This document shows, piece after piece, positions 15,478-22,487 of a stretch of 42,259 bases of DNA. The translations under genes were made by a program, and so were the position numbers. Source of the stretch: Nitrospirota bacterium (lineage in GTDB: Bacteria; UBA2233); assembly GCA_011620345.1 (NCBI GenBank), contig WOZJ01000050.1, positions 215,976-258,234 on the forward strand, in the 5' to 3' direction. The notes under the pieces are model-generated. The model worked only from the letters and a program-made list of their open reading frames with translations. It was not told the DNA's origin and did not search any database. Every line of letters starts with the position of its first letter. Within the stretch, counting starts at the first letter, position 1.

Positions 15478-16224
15478 CTATCTTTCTTCATTGCCTAAGA
15501 CAAGGTCATGCCGGACGAGCCGCATTGGCTCGTTGTAAAGGTCATGCAGCGAGAGGGAGTCGAGCTCAGAGGTTGGATGCTCAACGACTCTTCGGTTGAC
15601 GCAAAACACGCGGTCCACATGCTTCGAGACAAAGCTCAGGTCGTGTGTAACGAGAAGCAAGGCAATTTTGCCCTTGAGTTCGGCCAAAAATTCGGCCAAA
15701 AGCTTGCCCCCTTCCGGGTCAACGTTCGCCGTCGGTTCGTCTAAAAGGAGCACCTCCGGGTCACAGGCAAGGGCGCGCGCAAGCAACGTCCTTTGCCTTT
15801 GGCCTCCAGAGAGCTCACCAAAAAAACGATCTTTCATCGGCTCAAGCCCAAGGAATGCTAAGACCTCTTCTGCCTTTTTAAGGTCAGACCTTGAGTAGCG
15901 CCAGCCCCCTCCCCCACCAAGCCTGCCCATGAGCACGACCTCTTTTAGGGTAACGGGAACTTGAAGGTCAGATTGGATCGCTTGGGGCATGTATCCGGCC
16001 CTCATTCTCGCTTGTTCCGGACGTTGCCCAAGCAGAGATACTCTACCGCTTTGCGGCATTGTAAGGCCTAAAATAATCTTAAGAAGCGTGGTTTTCCCTC
16101 CCCCGTTCGGGCCCAAAATGCAGACATATTCCCCTCGCGCAACGAGGAGGCTTACCTCTTCTAGGACGGGCCAGGAGGCATACGCAAAGTTTACCCCTTC
16201 CAAACATACGGCCTCATGTCCCAC
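15478..16224 (-). CDS. znuC: zinc/manganese ABC transporter ATP-binding protein (ZnuC type)
   Basis: A 248-residue ATPase that powers metal import. It contains Walker A GPNGGGKTT, the Q loop MPQAIQSDL, signature LSGGQRQRTLLARALA, Walker B VLLLDEPTANVDPEGG and the switch histidine in LLVTHDLSF. The start is GTG at 16224 with a GGAG site 6 nt before it; its first 11 nt overlap the end of znuA, so the two are translationally coupled. It pairs with the downstream permease. Zinc rather than manganese is inferred from context. Confidence 0.93.
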   Translation of the reverse strand: MGHEAVCLEGVNFAYASWPVLEEVSLLVARGEYVCILGPNGGGKTTLLKIILGLTMPQSGRVSLLGQRPEQARMRAGYMPQAIQSDLQVPVTLKEVVLMGRLGGGGGWRYSRSDLKKAEEVLAFLGLEPMKDRFFGELSGGQRQRTLLARALACDPEVLLLDEPTANVDPEGGKLLAEFLAELKGKIALLLVTHDLSFVSKHVDRVFCVNRRVVEHPTSELDSLSLHDLYNEPMRLVRHDLVLGNEER

Positions 16225-17089
16225 GGCAATCTCCTAGTGCCCCGGAAAGAATCCTTCCAAGCTTCCGGATGGTATCGAACACGTCGTAGTCCAAGTCGTT
16301 CACTACGGCGAGCTTGGCATCCAACGCTTGGGCGACGAGCCTAGCTTCCCTAAAATCAAACTGGGGTTGAACAATCACGATGCGGACATGCTCTTTTTTT
16401 GCTTGGACAACCACCGCCTGAAGCCTCCTTGGCGTGGGCTCCTTCCCCTCTTCTTCGATGTAAAGCTGGCGCAGCCCAAAGTTTGCGGCAAAATGGCCAA
16501 ACGCCGGGTGGTGCACAAGGAAGGCCCTTCCTTTGTAGGGCGCAAGCATGCTTTTAACTTCGCCCTCGAGGGATTCGGCCTCCGTCAGAAAAAGGGAGAG
16601 TCTCTTATAAACCTCTTGCTCCTTGCTTGGAAACATCTGGATCAGGGCCGATGCAATGGCCTTGGCGATCCCCTTCAAGCGCTGCGGCGAAAGCCAAACG
16701 TGGGGGTCTTGGCCCTCTTGGATGTCTTGGGCAAGGTCTACAACCTTGAGGTTGGGATAGCGTTGCTGCAGGCGTTTTGCCAATGCCCTCTCAAAAGGGA
16801 GCCCTACGATAAAGAAGGCCCTAGCCTTTCCTAGCGCCAAGACTTGCCTTGGTGTCGGCTCGAACGTGTGGGGATCCTTGGAAGCACCCGCAATCGTCCT
16901 TACGCGCACGAAGGATCCGCCAAGGCGTTCGGCCAGAAAGGCGATCGGCGGAATGCCGGCATACAGCTCGACAACGTCGCTTGCATGCGAGCTTCGCACC
17001 AAAATGGATGAGGCTCCTAAGGTCCAACAGCCCACCATTAGGAGCGCGACGAAATCAAGCCTTCGCAGAACAAACCGGAAACGAGCCAT
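16214..17089 (-). CDS. znuA: zinc/manganese ABC transporter substrate-binding protein (ZnuA type)
   Basis: A 291-residue cluster A-I binding protein exported by a signal anchor (RRLDFVALLMVGCWTLGASS, about 9-28); the cysteine at 21 is not in a clear lipobox. Candidate metal ligands are H74 in KDPHTFEPTP, H130 in DPHVWLSP, a histidine in LVHHPAFGHF (193-199) and an aspartate near 265-269. The histidine-rich loop found in many zinc-specific ZnuA proteins is missing. The ATG at 17089 has an AAGGAG site; its beginning overlaps the upstream regulator gene by 35 nt, so regulator and transporter are probably one transcript. Confidence 0.88.
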   Translation of the reverse strand: MARFRFVLRRLDFVALLMVGCWTLGASSILVRSSHASDVVELYAGIPPIAFLAERLGGSFVRVRTIAGASKDPHTFEPTPRQVLALGKARAFFIVGLPFERALAKRLQQRYPNLKVVDLAQDIQEGQDPHVWLSPQRLKGIAKAIASALIQMFPSKEQEVYKRLSLFLTEAESLEGEVKSMLAPYKGRAFLVHHPAFGHFAANFGLRQLYIEEEGKEPTPRRLQAVVVQAKKEHVRIVIVQPQFDFREARLVAQALDAKLAVVNDLDYDVFDTIRKLGRILSGALGDCRGT

Positions 17090-17315
17090 GGCACTCCTTG
17101 CATTCTTTGATCGCATGGTTTTTTAAGAATTCCTTCCAATGCAGCTTGAGATGAGGCGACAGGACGCCCGTTCCGTTACACAAGGGGCATATCCCGGAAA
17201 GGTACGCAAGGAGCGCCGTGCGTATGAATTCCGAACGGTTGGGAATACGCTCAAGCGCCTTTGCCAGGTCTTCGTCTACCTTGAAGGTGATAATTTCCTG
17301 CTTCTTCGTCGGCAT
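17055..17315 (-). CDS. ribbon-helix-helix regulator with C-terminal Cys/His metal site
   Basis: An 86-residue protein with two parts. Residues 6-40 (EIITFKVDEDLAKALERIPN and the following FIRTALLAYL helix) are a MetJ/Arc-type ribbon-helix-helix DNA-binding unit. Residues 41-86 hold C43 and C46 in CPLCNGTG, H55, H59, H67, then C72, C75 and H76 in CKECHG, and C82, a layout suited to one or two zinc ions. It is the first gene of the znuACB transcript and overlaps znuA. The natural reading is a metal-sensing repressor of zinc uptake, analogous in logic to NikR but with a different sensor. That function is inferred, not shown. A direct repeat in front of the gene is a candidate operator. Confidence 0.8.
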   Translation of the reverse strand: MPTKKQEIITFKVDEDLAKALERIPNRSEFIRTALLAYLSGICPLCNGTGVLSPHLKLHWKEFLKNHAIKECKECHGSFPVCSAKA

Positions 17316-17331
17316 TTATCGAACCCCTTAT

Positions 17332-17348
17332 TATTACAGCGTATTACA
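17332..17348. promoter_or_regulatory. direct-repeat candidate operator for the ribbon-helix-helix regulator
   Basis: TATTACA occurs at 17332-17338 and again at 17342-17348, exactly one helical turn apart, 17 to 33 nt before the regulator start at 17315. Ribbon-helix-helix dimers often bind such closely spaced short repeats cooperatively. On the minus strand the same bases contain TAATA-rich sequence that could be a -10 element. Confidence 0.45.
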
Positions 17349-17388
17349 AGCGGGCCCGATCCATCAAGGCCTTTTGAGAAACGAACGG

Positions 17389-17414
17389 TACAATAAGCCT
17401 ATCATCGTACGATG
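17389..17414 (+). promoter_or_regulatory. -10-like box and 12-bp palindrome before the DUF72 gene
   Basis: TACAAT (17389-17394) resembles a -10 box and is followed by the perfect palindrome CATCGTACGATG (17403-17414), where transcription would start. No good -35 box was found. The palindrome could be an operator. Confidence 0.3.
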
Positions 17415-17433
17415 TACCAGGTGTTTGGAGGCG

Positions 17434-18162
17434 ATGAGAGTAAGGATAGGGACTTCGGGTTTTTACTATCCCCACTGGAGAGGGGTTTTTTATCCGCGCG
17501 AGCTCCATCGGGCCCACTGGCTTCAGTATTACCAAGAAAGGTTCGATACGCTGGAAATTAACTCCACGTTCTACCAATTGCCAAAGCCCGAAACCTTCCT
17601 AAAATGGAAGCAAAGCGTGAGGCCTGGCTTCATGTTCGCCCTCAAGGCTAGCCGGCTGATCACCCATCTCAAGCGGTTAAAGGATGCCGAAGGCACGCTT
17701 GCGCTCTTCTTGAATAGGGCAGAGATTTTAGGAGATCTGCTTGGTCCCGTCCTCTACCAACTTCCTCCTTCGTTTGAGCTCGACATCGGACGCCTGAGTG
17801 CATTCTTGGCGCTTCTTCCTGAGTGCTTATGCCATGCGTTTGAGTTTCGTCACCCGAGCTGGTTTATCAATGATGTTCGAAGCCTCCTCATCCGACAGGG
17901 CGTTTCGTTCTGCATCGCGGATGGGCCGGATGCACACCAGAGTCCGCAATGGATTACTTCGGAAACTGTCTACATCCGTTTCCACGGGCCGGCATGGCAG
18001 CACCAGGCGCAGTACCCCATAGAGCAACTTGCAGAATGGGCCGCAAGAATCGATGGATATCTTAAGGAAGGGCTGCACGTTTTCGCGTTTTTCAATAACG
18101 ACGCTCATGGGTTTGCCTTAAAGAACGCCGAACAGCTCAAGGGTCTGCTCGGCGTTCTTTAA
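17434..18162 (+). CDS. DUF72 (YecE-like) TIM-barrel protein
   Basis: A 242-residue member of the DUF72 family, whose molecular function is not established. The characteristic opening RIGTSGFYYPHWRGVFYP is present, with FDTLEINSTFYQLP, FALKASRLITHLKRL, YQLPPSF, the FEFRHPSW motif and the closing HVFAFFNNDAHGFALKNA. The ATG at 17434 is chosen for its GGAG site and because it gives the family N terminus; a much longer upstream in-frame reading overlaps the regulator gene on the other strand and has no family similarity. The final codons and the stop lie inside a perfect 14-bp inverted repeat. Confidence 0.92.
   Translation: MRVRIGTSGFYYPHWRGVFYPRELHRAHWLQYYQERFDTLEINSTFYQLPKPETFLKWKQSVRPGFMFALKASRLITHLKRLKDAEGTLALFLNRAEILGDLLGPVLYQLPPSFELDIGRLSAFLALLPECLCHAFEFRHPSWFINDVRSLLIRQGVSFCIADGPDAHQSPQWITSETVYIRFHGPAWQHQAQYPIEQLAEWAARIDGYLKEGLHVFAFFNNDAHGFALKNAEQLKGLLGVL
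18118..18162 (+). terminator. hairpin overlapping the stop codon of the DUF72 gene
   Basis: TTAAAGAACGCCGA (18118-18131) and TCGGCGTTCTTTAA (18149-18162) are perfectly complementary with a 17-nt loop. The TAA stop is the last three bases of the right arm. The GC-rich part of the stem is followed by TTCTTT, as in an intrinsic terminator, and the next gene is convergent. Confidence 0.55.
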
Positions 18163-18247
18163 GGCCGGTCAAGACAGCTCAAGATAGCCTGGAATTTTCA
18201 GAAAAACGCGGGACAAAAATGCCTGCCTATCGAAATTTCGGTATTTC

Positions 18248-18520
18248 TTAGGGCTCTTCGTCAAACTTCCTGTCAATAAGACCCTTTAAGGCATTGATGG
18301 CAAGCTCAGCATCCTCGCCTTCTGCGAGAATTTCTACTCTGGACCCTTTTGTTGCAGCAAGCGTGAGCAAATCAAGGATGCTTTTCGCATTTGCGGTATT
18401 GCCGTTCTTTTTGAGAGAAACGCTCGAGTGGAACGTCTTTGCCTCTTGGGCAAGCTTTGCGGCCGCCCTGGCATGGAGCCCGAGCGTATTCACAATCTCG
18501 ACCTCTTGCCTACAGCGCAT
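18248..18520 (-). CDS. HPr-type phosphocarrier protein
   Basis: A 90-residue HPr-fold protein. The histidine phosphorylated by PTS enzyme I lies in NTLGLHARAA (H16), and the serine targeted by HPr kinase in other species is present in ANAKSILDLL (S47), so both regulatory positions are intact. The start at 18520 gives the usual HPr length; GGAGG is only 2 nt upstream, so a start a few codons earlier (18535) is possible. It overlaps the phoR stop by 11 nt, which suggests cotranscription with phoBR. No enzyme I, HPr kinase or PTS permease is in the window, so a regulatory rather than sugar-transport role is plausible but unproven. Confidence 0.88.
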   Translation of the reverse strand: MRCRQEVEIVNTLGLHARAAAKLAQEAKTFHSSVSLKKNGNTANAKSILDLLTLAATKGSRVEILAEGEDAELAINALKGLIDRKFDEEP

Positions 18521-19757
18521 GCCCTCCGCCACCATCACGCGAGTCAGCCTGAGACAGGCAGAACGCAACTCGAGTACCCTTTCCCACATGGCTTTCAATG
18601 ATAAGCTCCCCGTTGTGAAGTTGCAAGAGATGCTTTACGATCGCTAGCCCAAGGCCTGTTCCTCCAAGTGCGCGGGAACGAGCCTTATCTACTCTGTAGA
18701 ACCGCTCTGTGATCCTTGAAAGGTCCGAACGTGGAATTCCAATGCCCGTATCTTCTACGGATACCCAAACCTTTCCTTGTCCTTGCCGACATTCCGCTCC
18801 GACGGTAACGCCCCCTTCGTTGGTATACTTAATGGCGTTTTCAACCACGTTGATGAGGACCTGGAGGATCTTGTCGCGGTCACAGGCAACCCAGATGTCG
18901 GATGCACAACGAACTTCGAGCCTAAGGCCCTTTTCTTGAACCATCGGAAGAAGGATTTCAAGCGTTTCTTGGATAAGCTCCAGAAGGTTATGGTCCCCAA
19001 CCGTCATGTTTACGTTTCCGAGCTCGAGGTTTGAAAGGAGGAATAGCTCGTTAATGAGCCTATCCATCCGGTCCGTGTGCCGCTTGGCGATCCCTAGGAA
19101 CCGCTTGCTCGCGCTCTGGTCTTCCAGTGCGCTGTCGAGCAAGGTTTCCAAAAACCCGTTGATTGTCGTGATCGGCGTCTTCAGCTCGTGCGCCACGTTT
19201 GCGATAAAATCCGACCGAACCGCCTCAAGGCGCTTCCATTCTGTCAAATCCTGTATAAGAACAACCCAAAGATCCTCCTCAAGACAAGAGGCACGAAGGC
19301 CAAGATAGCGGCCTTGCGCTAAAAGTTCTCCTCCGGTACGGACTTCTCGCCGCCTTCCATGATTTGCGTCTAGAATGAGCGCCTCAATGGCTTCAATCAG
19401 CCGAAAATCCCTTATCTCATATTTTAGGTGCTTGTTTACAGCGTCTCCTTTGAGCCCTAAAAGGCGAACTGCACTTTGATTGGCATGAACGACTCTAAGC
19501 TCGCCCGTTAATATGATTACGCCTTCCTCAATGGAGTCGAGCACGGCCAACAAAACCCCGAGCCGCCCCTTTAACTCTAACGCCAATCCTTTTGTATTCA
19601 GAAGAGCCTCCCTAGTCTTCCAAAAAGGGGCCGATATTAGCCGCAAAAACCTTGAAGGGGGTGTCGCAAGGGATAGAGATGTGAGCACCACGCGAAACAG
19701 CGCAAGCCCTAACAAGGCTCCAAGGAGAATACCGCCTCCTAAGGCGACAAAAAGCAC
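18510..19757 (-). CDS. phoR: PhoR-like sensor histidine kinase
   Basis: A 415-residue membrane kinase: an N-terminal hydrophobic hairpin or single helix (about 3-26), a PAS domain (about 70-175, with EEGVIILTGELRVVHAN), a HisKA domain with the phospho-accepting H190 in DFIANVAHELKTPIT, and a HATPase_c domain with N box VVENAIKYTNEGG, G1 VEDTGIGIP and G2 GTGLGLAIVKHLL. There is no large periplasmic sensing domain, which matches PhoR proteins that sense phosphate through the Pst/PhoU complex. The GTG start overlaps the phoB stop (TAGTG), so the two are translationally coupled. Pst and PhoU genes are not in the window, so the phosphate role is inferred from domain plan and partner. Confidence 0.9.
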   Translation of the reverse strand: MLFVALGGGILLGALLGLALFRVVLTSLSLATPPSRFLRLISAPFWKTREALLNTKGLALELKGRLGVLLAVLDSIEEGVIILTGELRVVHANQSAVRLLGLKGDAVNKHLKYEIRDFRLIEAIEALILDANHGRRREVRTGGELLAQGRYLGLRASCLEEDLWVVLIQDLTEWKRLEAVRSDFIANVAHELKTPITTINGFLETLLDSALEDQSASKRFLGIAKRHTDRMDRLINELFLLSNLELGNVNMTVGDHNLLELIQETLEILLPMVQEKGLRLEVRCASDIWVACDRDKILQVLINVVENAIKYTNEGGVTVGAECRQGQGKVWVSVEDTGIGIPRSDLSRITERFYRVDKARSRALGGTGLGLAIVKHLLQLHNGELIIESHVGKGTRVAFCLSQADSRDGGGGHAL

Positions 19758-20461
19758 TAAGAATCCTTAAGTTTTTGCTGGAACTTGTAACCCGTTCCAC
19801 GAACGGTCACGATATGGGCAGGGTTTGCAGGATCATTCTCAAGCTGGGCGCGTAGACGGCTTACGTGAACATCTACCGTGCGGGGCTCGATAAAAATGTC
19901 CTGTCCCCAAACTTTTTCAAGTAGCTGTTCTCGAGAGAAAACCCGGTTTGGATGGGTGACCAATAGCTTTAGGAGCCTGAATTCCGTCGGAGTGAGTTGC
20001 AGGGGTGACCCATCCTTGAGGACGTCGTGAGTTGCGAAGTTCACATAAAGCCTCCCGAAACGTACCTCGCCTTCGCCAGTATCTGGGGATCTTACACGCT
20101 TCAACACGGCCTTAACGCGGGCGATCAACTCCCGAACGCTGAAAGGCTTCGTCACATAATCGTCGATGCCTAAATCAAACCCTCTTATCTTGCTTTCTTC
20201 TTCCGTCCTTGCCGTAAGGACGATGATCGGAAGCCCTTTTGTCGCAGGCCTCGATTTTAAGATTCTGCAAAGCTCGATCCCATCAATACCAGGAAGCATT
20301 AGATCTACAAGAAGCAATGCAGGTGGGTCTTTCTGAACCTGCTCGAGCGCCTGAAGCCCGCTTCCCGCACACCTGGCCTCAAACCCGGCCCTGGTTAAGT
20401 TGTAAACAAGCAACTCTACAATGTCTTCTTCGTCTTCGACGATCAGAATATGGTCAGACAC
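19757..20461 (-). CDS. phoB: PhoB-like OmpR-family response regulator
   Basis: A 234-residue two-domain regulator. The receiver has the acidic pocket VEDEED, the phospho-accepting D53 in LLLVDLMLPGIDGIEL, T in IVLTARTEEES and K in DYVTKPFSVREL. A winged-helix domain follows, with LTPTEFRLLKLL, REQLLEKVWG and the recognition-helix region RTVDVHVSRLRAQLE. The start is taken as GTG at 20461: any earlier start would lie within tRNA-Cys (20489-20563) or leave almost no leader. An AAGGGCG stretch is 11 nt upstream. It is followed by phoR and HPr, and preceded by two tRNA genes with no clear promoter in the 27-nt gap. Confidence 0.9.
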   Translation of the reverse strand: MSDHILIVEDEEDIVELLVYNLTRAGFEARCAGSGLQALEQVQKDPPALLLVDLMLPGIDGIELCRILKSRPATKGLPIIVLTARTEEESKIRGFDLGIDDYVTKPFSVRELIARVKAVLKRVRSPDTGEGEVRFGRLYVNFATHDVLKDGSPLQLTPTEFRLLKLLVTHPNRVFSREQLLEKVWGQDIFIEPRTVDVHVSRLRAQLENDPANPAHIVTVRGTGYKFQQKLKDS

Positions 20462-20488
20462 TGCGAGCACACGCCCTTGCAGAAGCGA

Positions 20489-20563
20489 TGGAGGCGGCAC
20501 CCGGATTCGAACCGGGGTATAGAGGTTTTGCAGACCTCTGCCTTGCCACTTGGCTATGCCGCC
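20489..20563 (-). tRNA. tRNA-Cys (anticodon GCA)
   Basis: Acceptor stem GGCGGCA/TGCCGCC, D arm AGCC...GGC, anticodon stem AGAGG/CCTCT with loop TCTGCAAAA region reading GCA, T arm CCCGG-TTCGAAT-CCGGG, discriminator T and encoded CCA. It lies between tRNA-Gly and phoB. Confidence 0.97.
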
Positions 20564-20597
20564 AGATTTTGTGGAATTTATGCATGTGCAAAAAAAA

Positions 20598-20672
20598 TGG
20601 AGCGGGAAACGGGATTTGAACCCGCGACCCTCGCCTTGGCAAGGCGATGCTCTACCTCTGAGCTATTCCCGC
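20598..20672 (-). tRNA. tRNA-Gly (anticodon GCC)
   Basis: Acceptor stem GCGGGAA/TTCCCGC, D arm GCTC...GAGC, anticodon stem TCGCC/GGCGA with loop TTGCCAA (anticodon GCC), T arm GCGGG-TTCAAAT-CCCGT, discriminator T and encoded CCA. It is the first gene after a strong promoter. Confidence 0.97.
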
Positions 20673-20683
20673 GATCTTTCATT

Positions 20684-20712
20684 ATTGTAACCGCGTACAG
20701 AGCGTGCGTCAA
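20684..20712 (-). promoter_or_regulatory. strong sigma-70 promoter for tRNA-Gly / tRNA-Cys (and possibly phoBR)
   Basis: On the minus strand TTGACG (20707-20712), a 17-nt spacer and TACAAT (20684-20689) match the consensus at five of six positions each. The predicted start is about 5 nt before tRNA-Gly. Confidence 0.75.
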
Positions 20713-20736
20713 ATCAGAAAAGCGCTTCGATTAGGC

Positions 20737-21684
20737 CTAAAAGACCGCCCCAACCGTCGCGCCGATTGCGCTGATTGGGCCTTGATCCTCCATGCCTTTG
20801 GTCGCACGATCGACGTTGGCAAGCGACTCTTCGGCTTTTTTGTAGAGCGAATCGTCCGTAACCAGCTTGCCTAGCGTTCCCTCGCCCCGGTTCACCTTCT
20901 GGGCTACTTCGGTCAAATCTTTGAGCGCACGATCGAGCCTGTCCATCATGGCCGTCGTTTTTTTGTAGAGCGAATCGTCCTTAACCAGCTTGCCCAGTGT
21001 CCCCTTCCCCTCTTCTAGGCTCTTGACGGAGCCCTGGAGGCTGGACATAGTCGAGGAAAGTTGGCTGTAGAGCGTATCGTCTTCTAAGAGCTTGCCTAGT
21101 GTCCCCTCGCCCTTGGCGAGCTTCTCCGAGAAAACGCTGAAGTTGTGAACCATATCGCCCATCTCTTTTTCGTGCTTTTCAAAAAACGTATTGAGCTTTG
21201 CGAGCGGCCCCTCTTTGCCGGCACCGAAAGATTCAGCGGCATCCTGAAGCGAAGCGACGGCCTTGTTGACGTTGTCTAGCACTTCAGCAACACTAGGCGA
21301 CTCTTTCACGTTCAAGTAATCCCCGTTTTTCAGCGCGGCATTGGCCGAAGAGCCGGGCGCAATGTTCAAGGCTGACGTCGACGTAGCCCCCATAATCGAG
21401 GCCTCGAGCGTCGCCGTTGCGTCTTTGTATAGCCGCACCTCTTCTGGCACAGCGATGGCCACCTTGACTTTGCCGTCTTTAAAGGCAAGATCACGGACCT
21501 TTGCGACGTTCATGCCGGATACGCTGACATCGGTCCCCTCTTGAATCCCTCGAACGTTTCGAAAAAGCCCGTAAACGGTATACGTTTTTCTAAAAGGCAT
21601 AAACCCGGTTGTTAGTTCAAGGAACACGATAAAAATTGCCAGTGCCAGAAGGACAAATAAGCCTACGCGTTGCTCTCGATTCAT
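20737..21684 (-). CDS. mlaD: MCE-domain lipid-transport protein (MlaD type) with C-terminal repeats
   Basis: A 315-residue protein anchored by one N-terminal helix (VGLFVLLALAIFIVFLEL) with a single periplasmic MCE domain (about 35-115: VYGLFRNVRGIQEGTDVSVS, then VRLYKDATATLEASIMG). MCE domains form hexameric rings that carry lipids between membranes. The region from about 125 to 300 is helical and contains three copies of a G-EGTLGKL-DDSLY unit (about 190-207, 225-241 and 266-282). The ATG at 21684 has a GAGG site. It is the third component of the mlaE-mlaF-mlaD set, 27 nt after mlaF. mlaC, mlaB and mlaA homologues are not present nearby. The repeats may form a long coiled extension towards the outer membrane. 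Confidence 0.9.
   Translation of the reverse strand: MNREQRVGLFVLLALAIFIVFLELTTGFMPFRKTYTVYGLFRNVRGIQEGTDVSVSGMNVAKVRDLAFKDGKVKVAIAVPEEVRLYKDATATLEASIMGATSTSALNIAPGSSANAALKNGDYLNVKESPSVAEVLDNVNKAVASLQDAAESFGAGKEGPLAKLNTFFEKHEKEMGDMVHNFSVFSEKLAKGEGTLGKLLEDDTLYSQLSSTMSSLQGSVKSLEEGKGTLGKLVKDDSLYKKTTAMMDRLDRALKDLTEVAQKVNRGEGTLGKLVTDDSLYKKAEESLANVDRATKGMEDQGPISAIGATVGAVF
20841..21115 (-). repeat. threefold ~50-bp repeat in mlaD
   Basis: Three similar segments, about 20841-20890, 20964-21013 and 21066-21115, share TGTAGAGCG.ATCGTC and AGCTTGCC.AG.GT on the plus strand. They are 123 and 102 nt apart, so they stay in frame and encode the G-EGTLGKL-DDSLY unit. Two of the copies are nearly identical at DNA level. 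Confidence 0.85.
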
Positions 21685-21711
21685 AGAAACCTCATATGCT
21701 TGCCTAGTTGC

Positions 21712-22464
21712 TCATGCAAGGGCCGCCGCTTCGATAAATGCCCGAAGGGGGGGATACTCAGCATTAAGAAGCTCGCCCACTTTTACGCTGCAGGCGATCC
21801 TTCCGTCCTCCAAAAGAGCGATCCTATCCGCTACCTGCCTTGCAAACACAAGGTTGTGAGTGACAACTACAATCGTCATCTTATGGGCAGATTGAATCTT
21901 CTGGATAACCTCAGCTAACTCGGCGCTCAAAAGAGGGTCCAGCTCTGCCGTCGGCTCGTCGAACAAAAGGACGTCCGGCCTCGTTGCCAGTGCGCGTGCA
22001 ATGGCCGCACGCTTGCGCATGCCCCCCGAAAGCTCCGTCGGATAGAGGTCCCTGGCATGCTCAAGCTCGACGCTTGTTAGGGCATCCATGACGAGCCTGT
22101 CTAAGTTGTCCCCTTTGGCCATTCCATGCTCTTTAAGGTAGAGCGCTACGTTTTCGAACACGCTAAGAGAGTTGAGCAAAGCAGACCCTTGGAACACCAT
22201 GGCCATACGAAAAGGCTTTTTTTGGGCCGAAATGTTGCGATAAGTGTCTGCCGGAATTCCGTTCAGCAACACCTCCCCCGAGTCGGGACGCTCTAGCCCT
22301 GCGCTAAGCCGAAGGAGCACGCTTTTTCCCTGTCCAGACTTACCGATCACGACGAGCGTTTCGCCGGCCTCTACCCCAAGGTTCAGCCCTTTGAGGACGG
22401 GCTTGTCCCCGTAGGCCTTAGTCACGTGTTTTAGCTCTATCCTCACGCCTTCTTTAAGCTGCAT
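21712..22464 (-). CDS. mlaF: MCE/Mla lipid ABC transporter ATP-binding protein
   Basis: A 250-residue cytoplasmic ATPase with Walker A GKSGQGKSVLLRL, Q loop MVFQGSALLNSLSVFENVAL, signature LSGGMRKRAAIARALATRP, Walker B LLFDEPTAELDP and H loop VVVTHNLVFARQVAD. The GMRKR form of the signature is typical of MlaF-type ATPases. A GGGAGGG site precedes the ATG at 22464. It lies between mlaE (23-nt gap) and mlaD (27-nt gap) and should energise lipid movement through MlaE and the MlaD ring. Direction of transport cannot be told from sequence. Confidence 0.93.
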   Translation of the reverse strand: MQLKEGVRIELKHVTKAYGDKPVLKGLNLGVEAGETLVVIGKSGQGKSVLLRLSAGLERPDSGEVLLNGIPADTYRNISAQKKPFRMAMVFQGSALLNSLSVFENVALYLKEHGMAKGDNLDRLVMDALTSVELEHARDLYPTELSGGMRKRAAIARALATRPDVLLFDEPTAELDPLLSAELAEVIQKIQSAHKMTIVVVTHNLVFARQVADRIALLEDGRIACSVKVGELLNAEYPPLRAFIEAAALA

Positions 22465-22487
22465 CGTCCCTCCCCTTGTCTGGCCGG

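Noticed and set aside
17218-17433. 72-codon N-terminal extension of the DUF72 protein
   Set aside because: It overlaps the regulator gene on the other strand; the family starts at 17434 with a good ribosome site.
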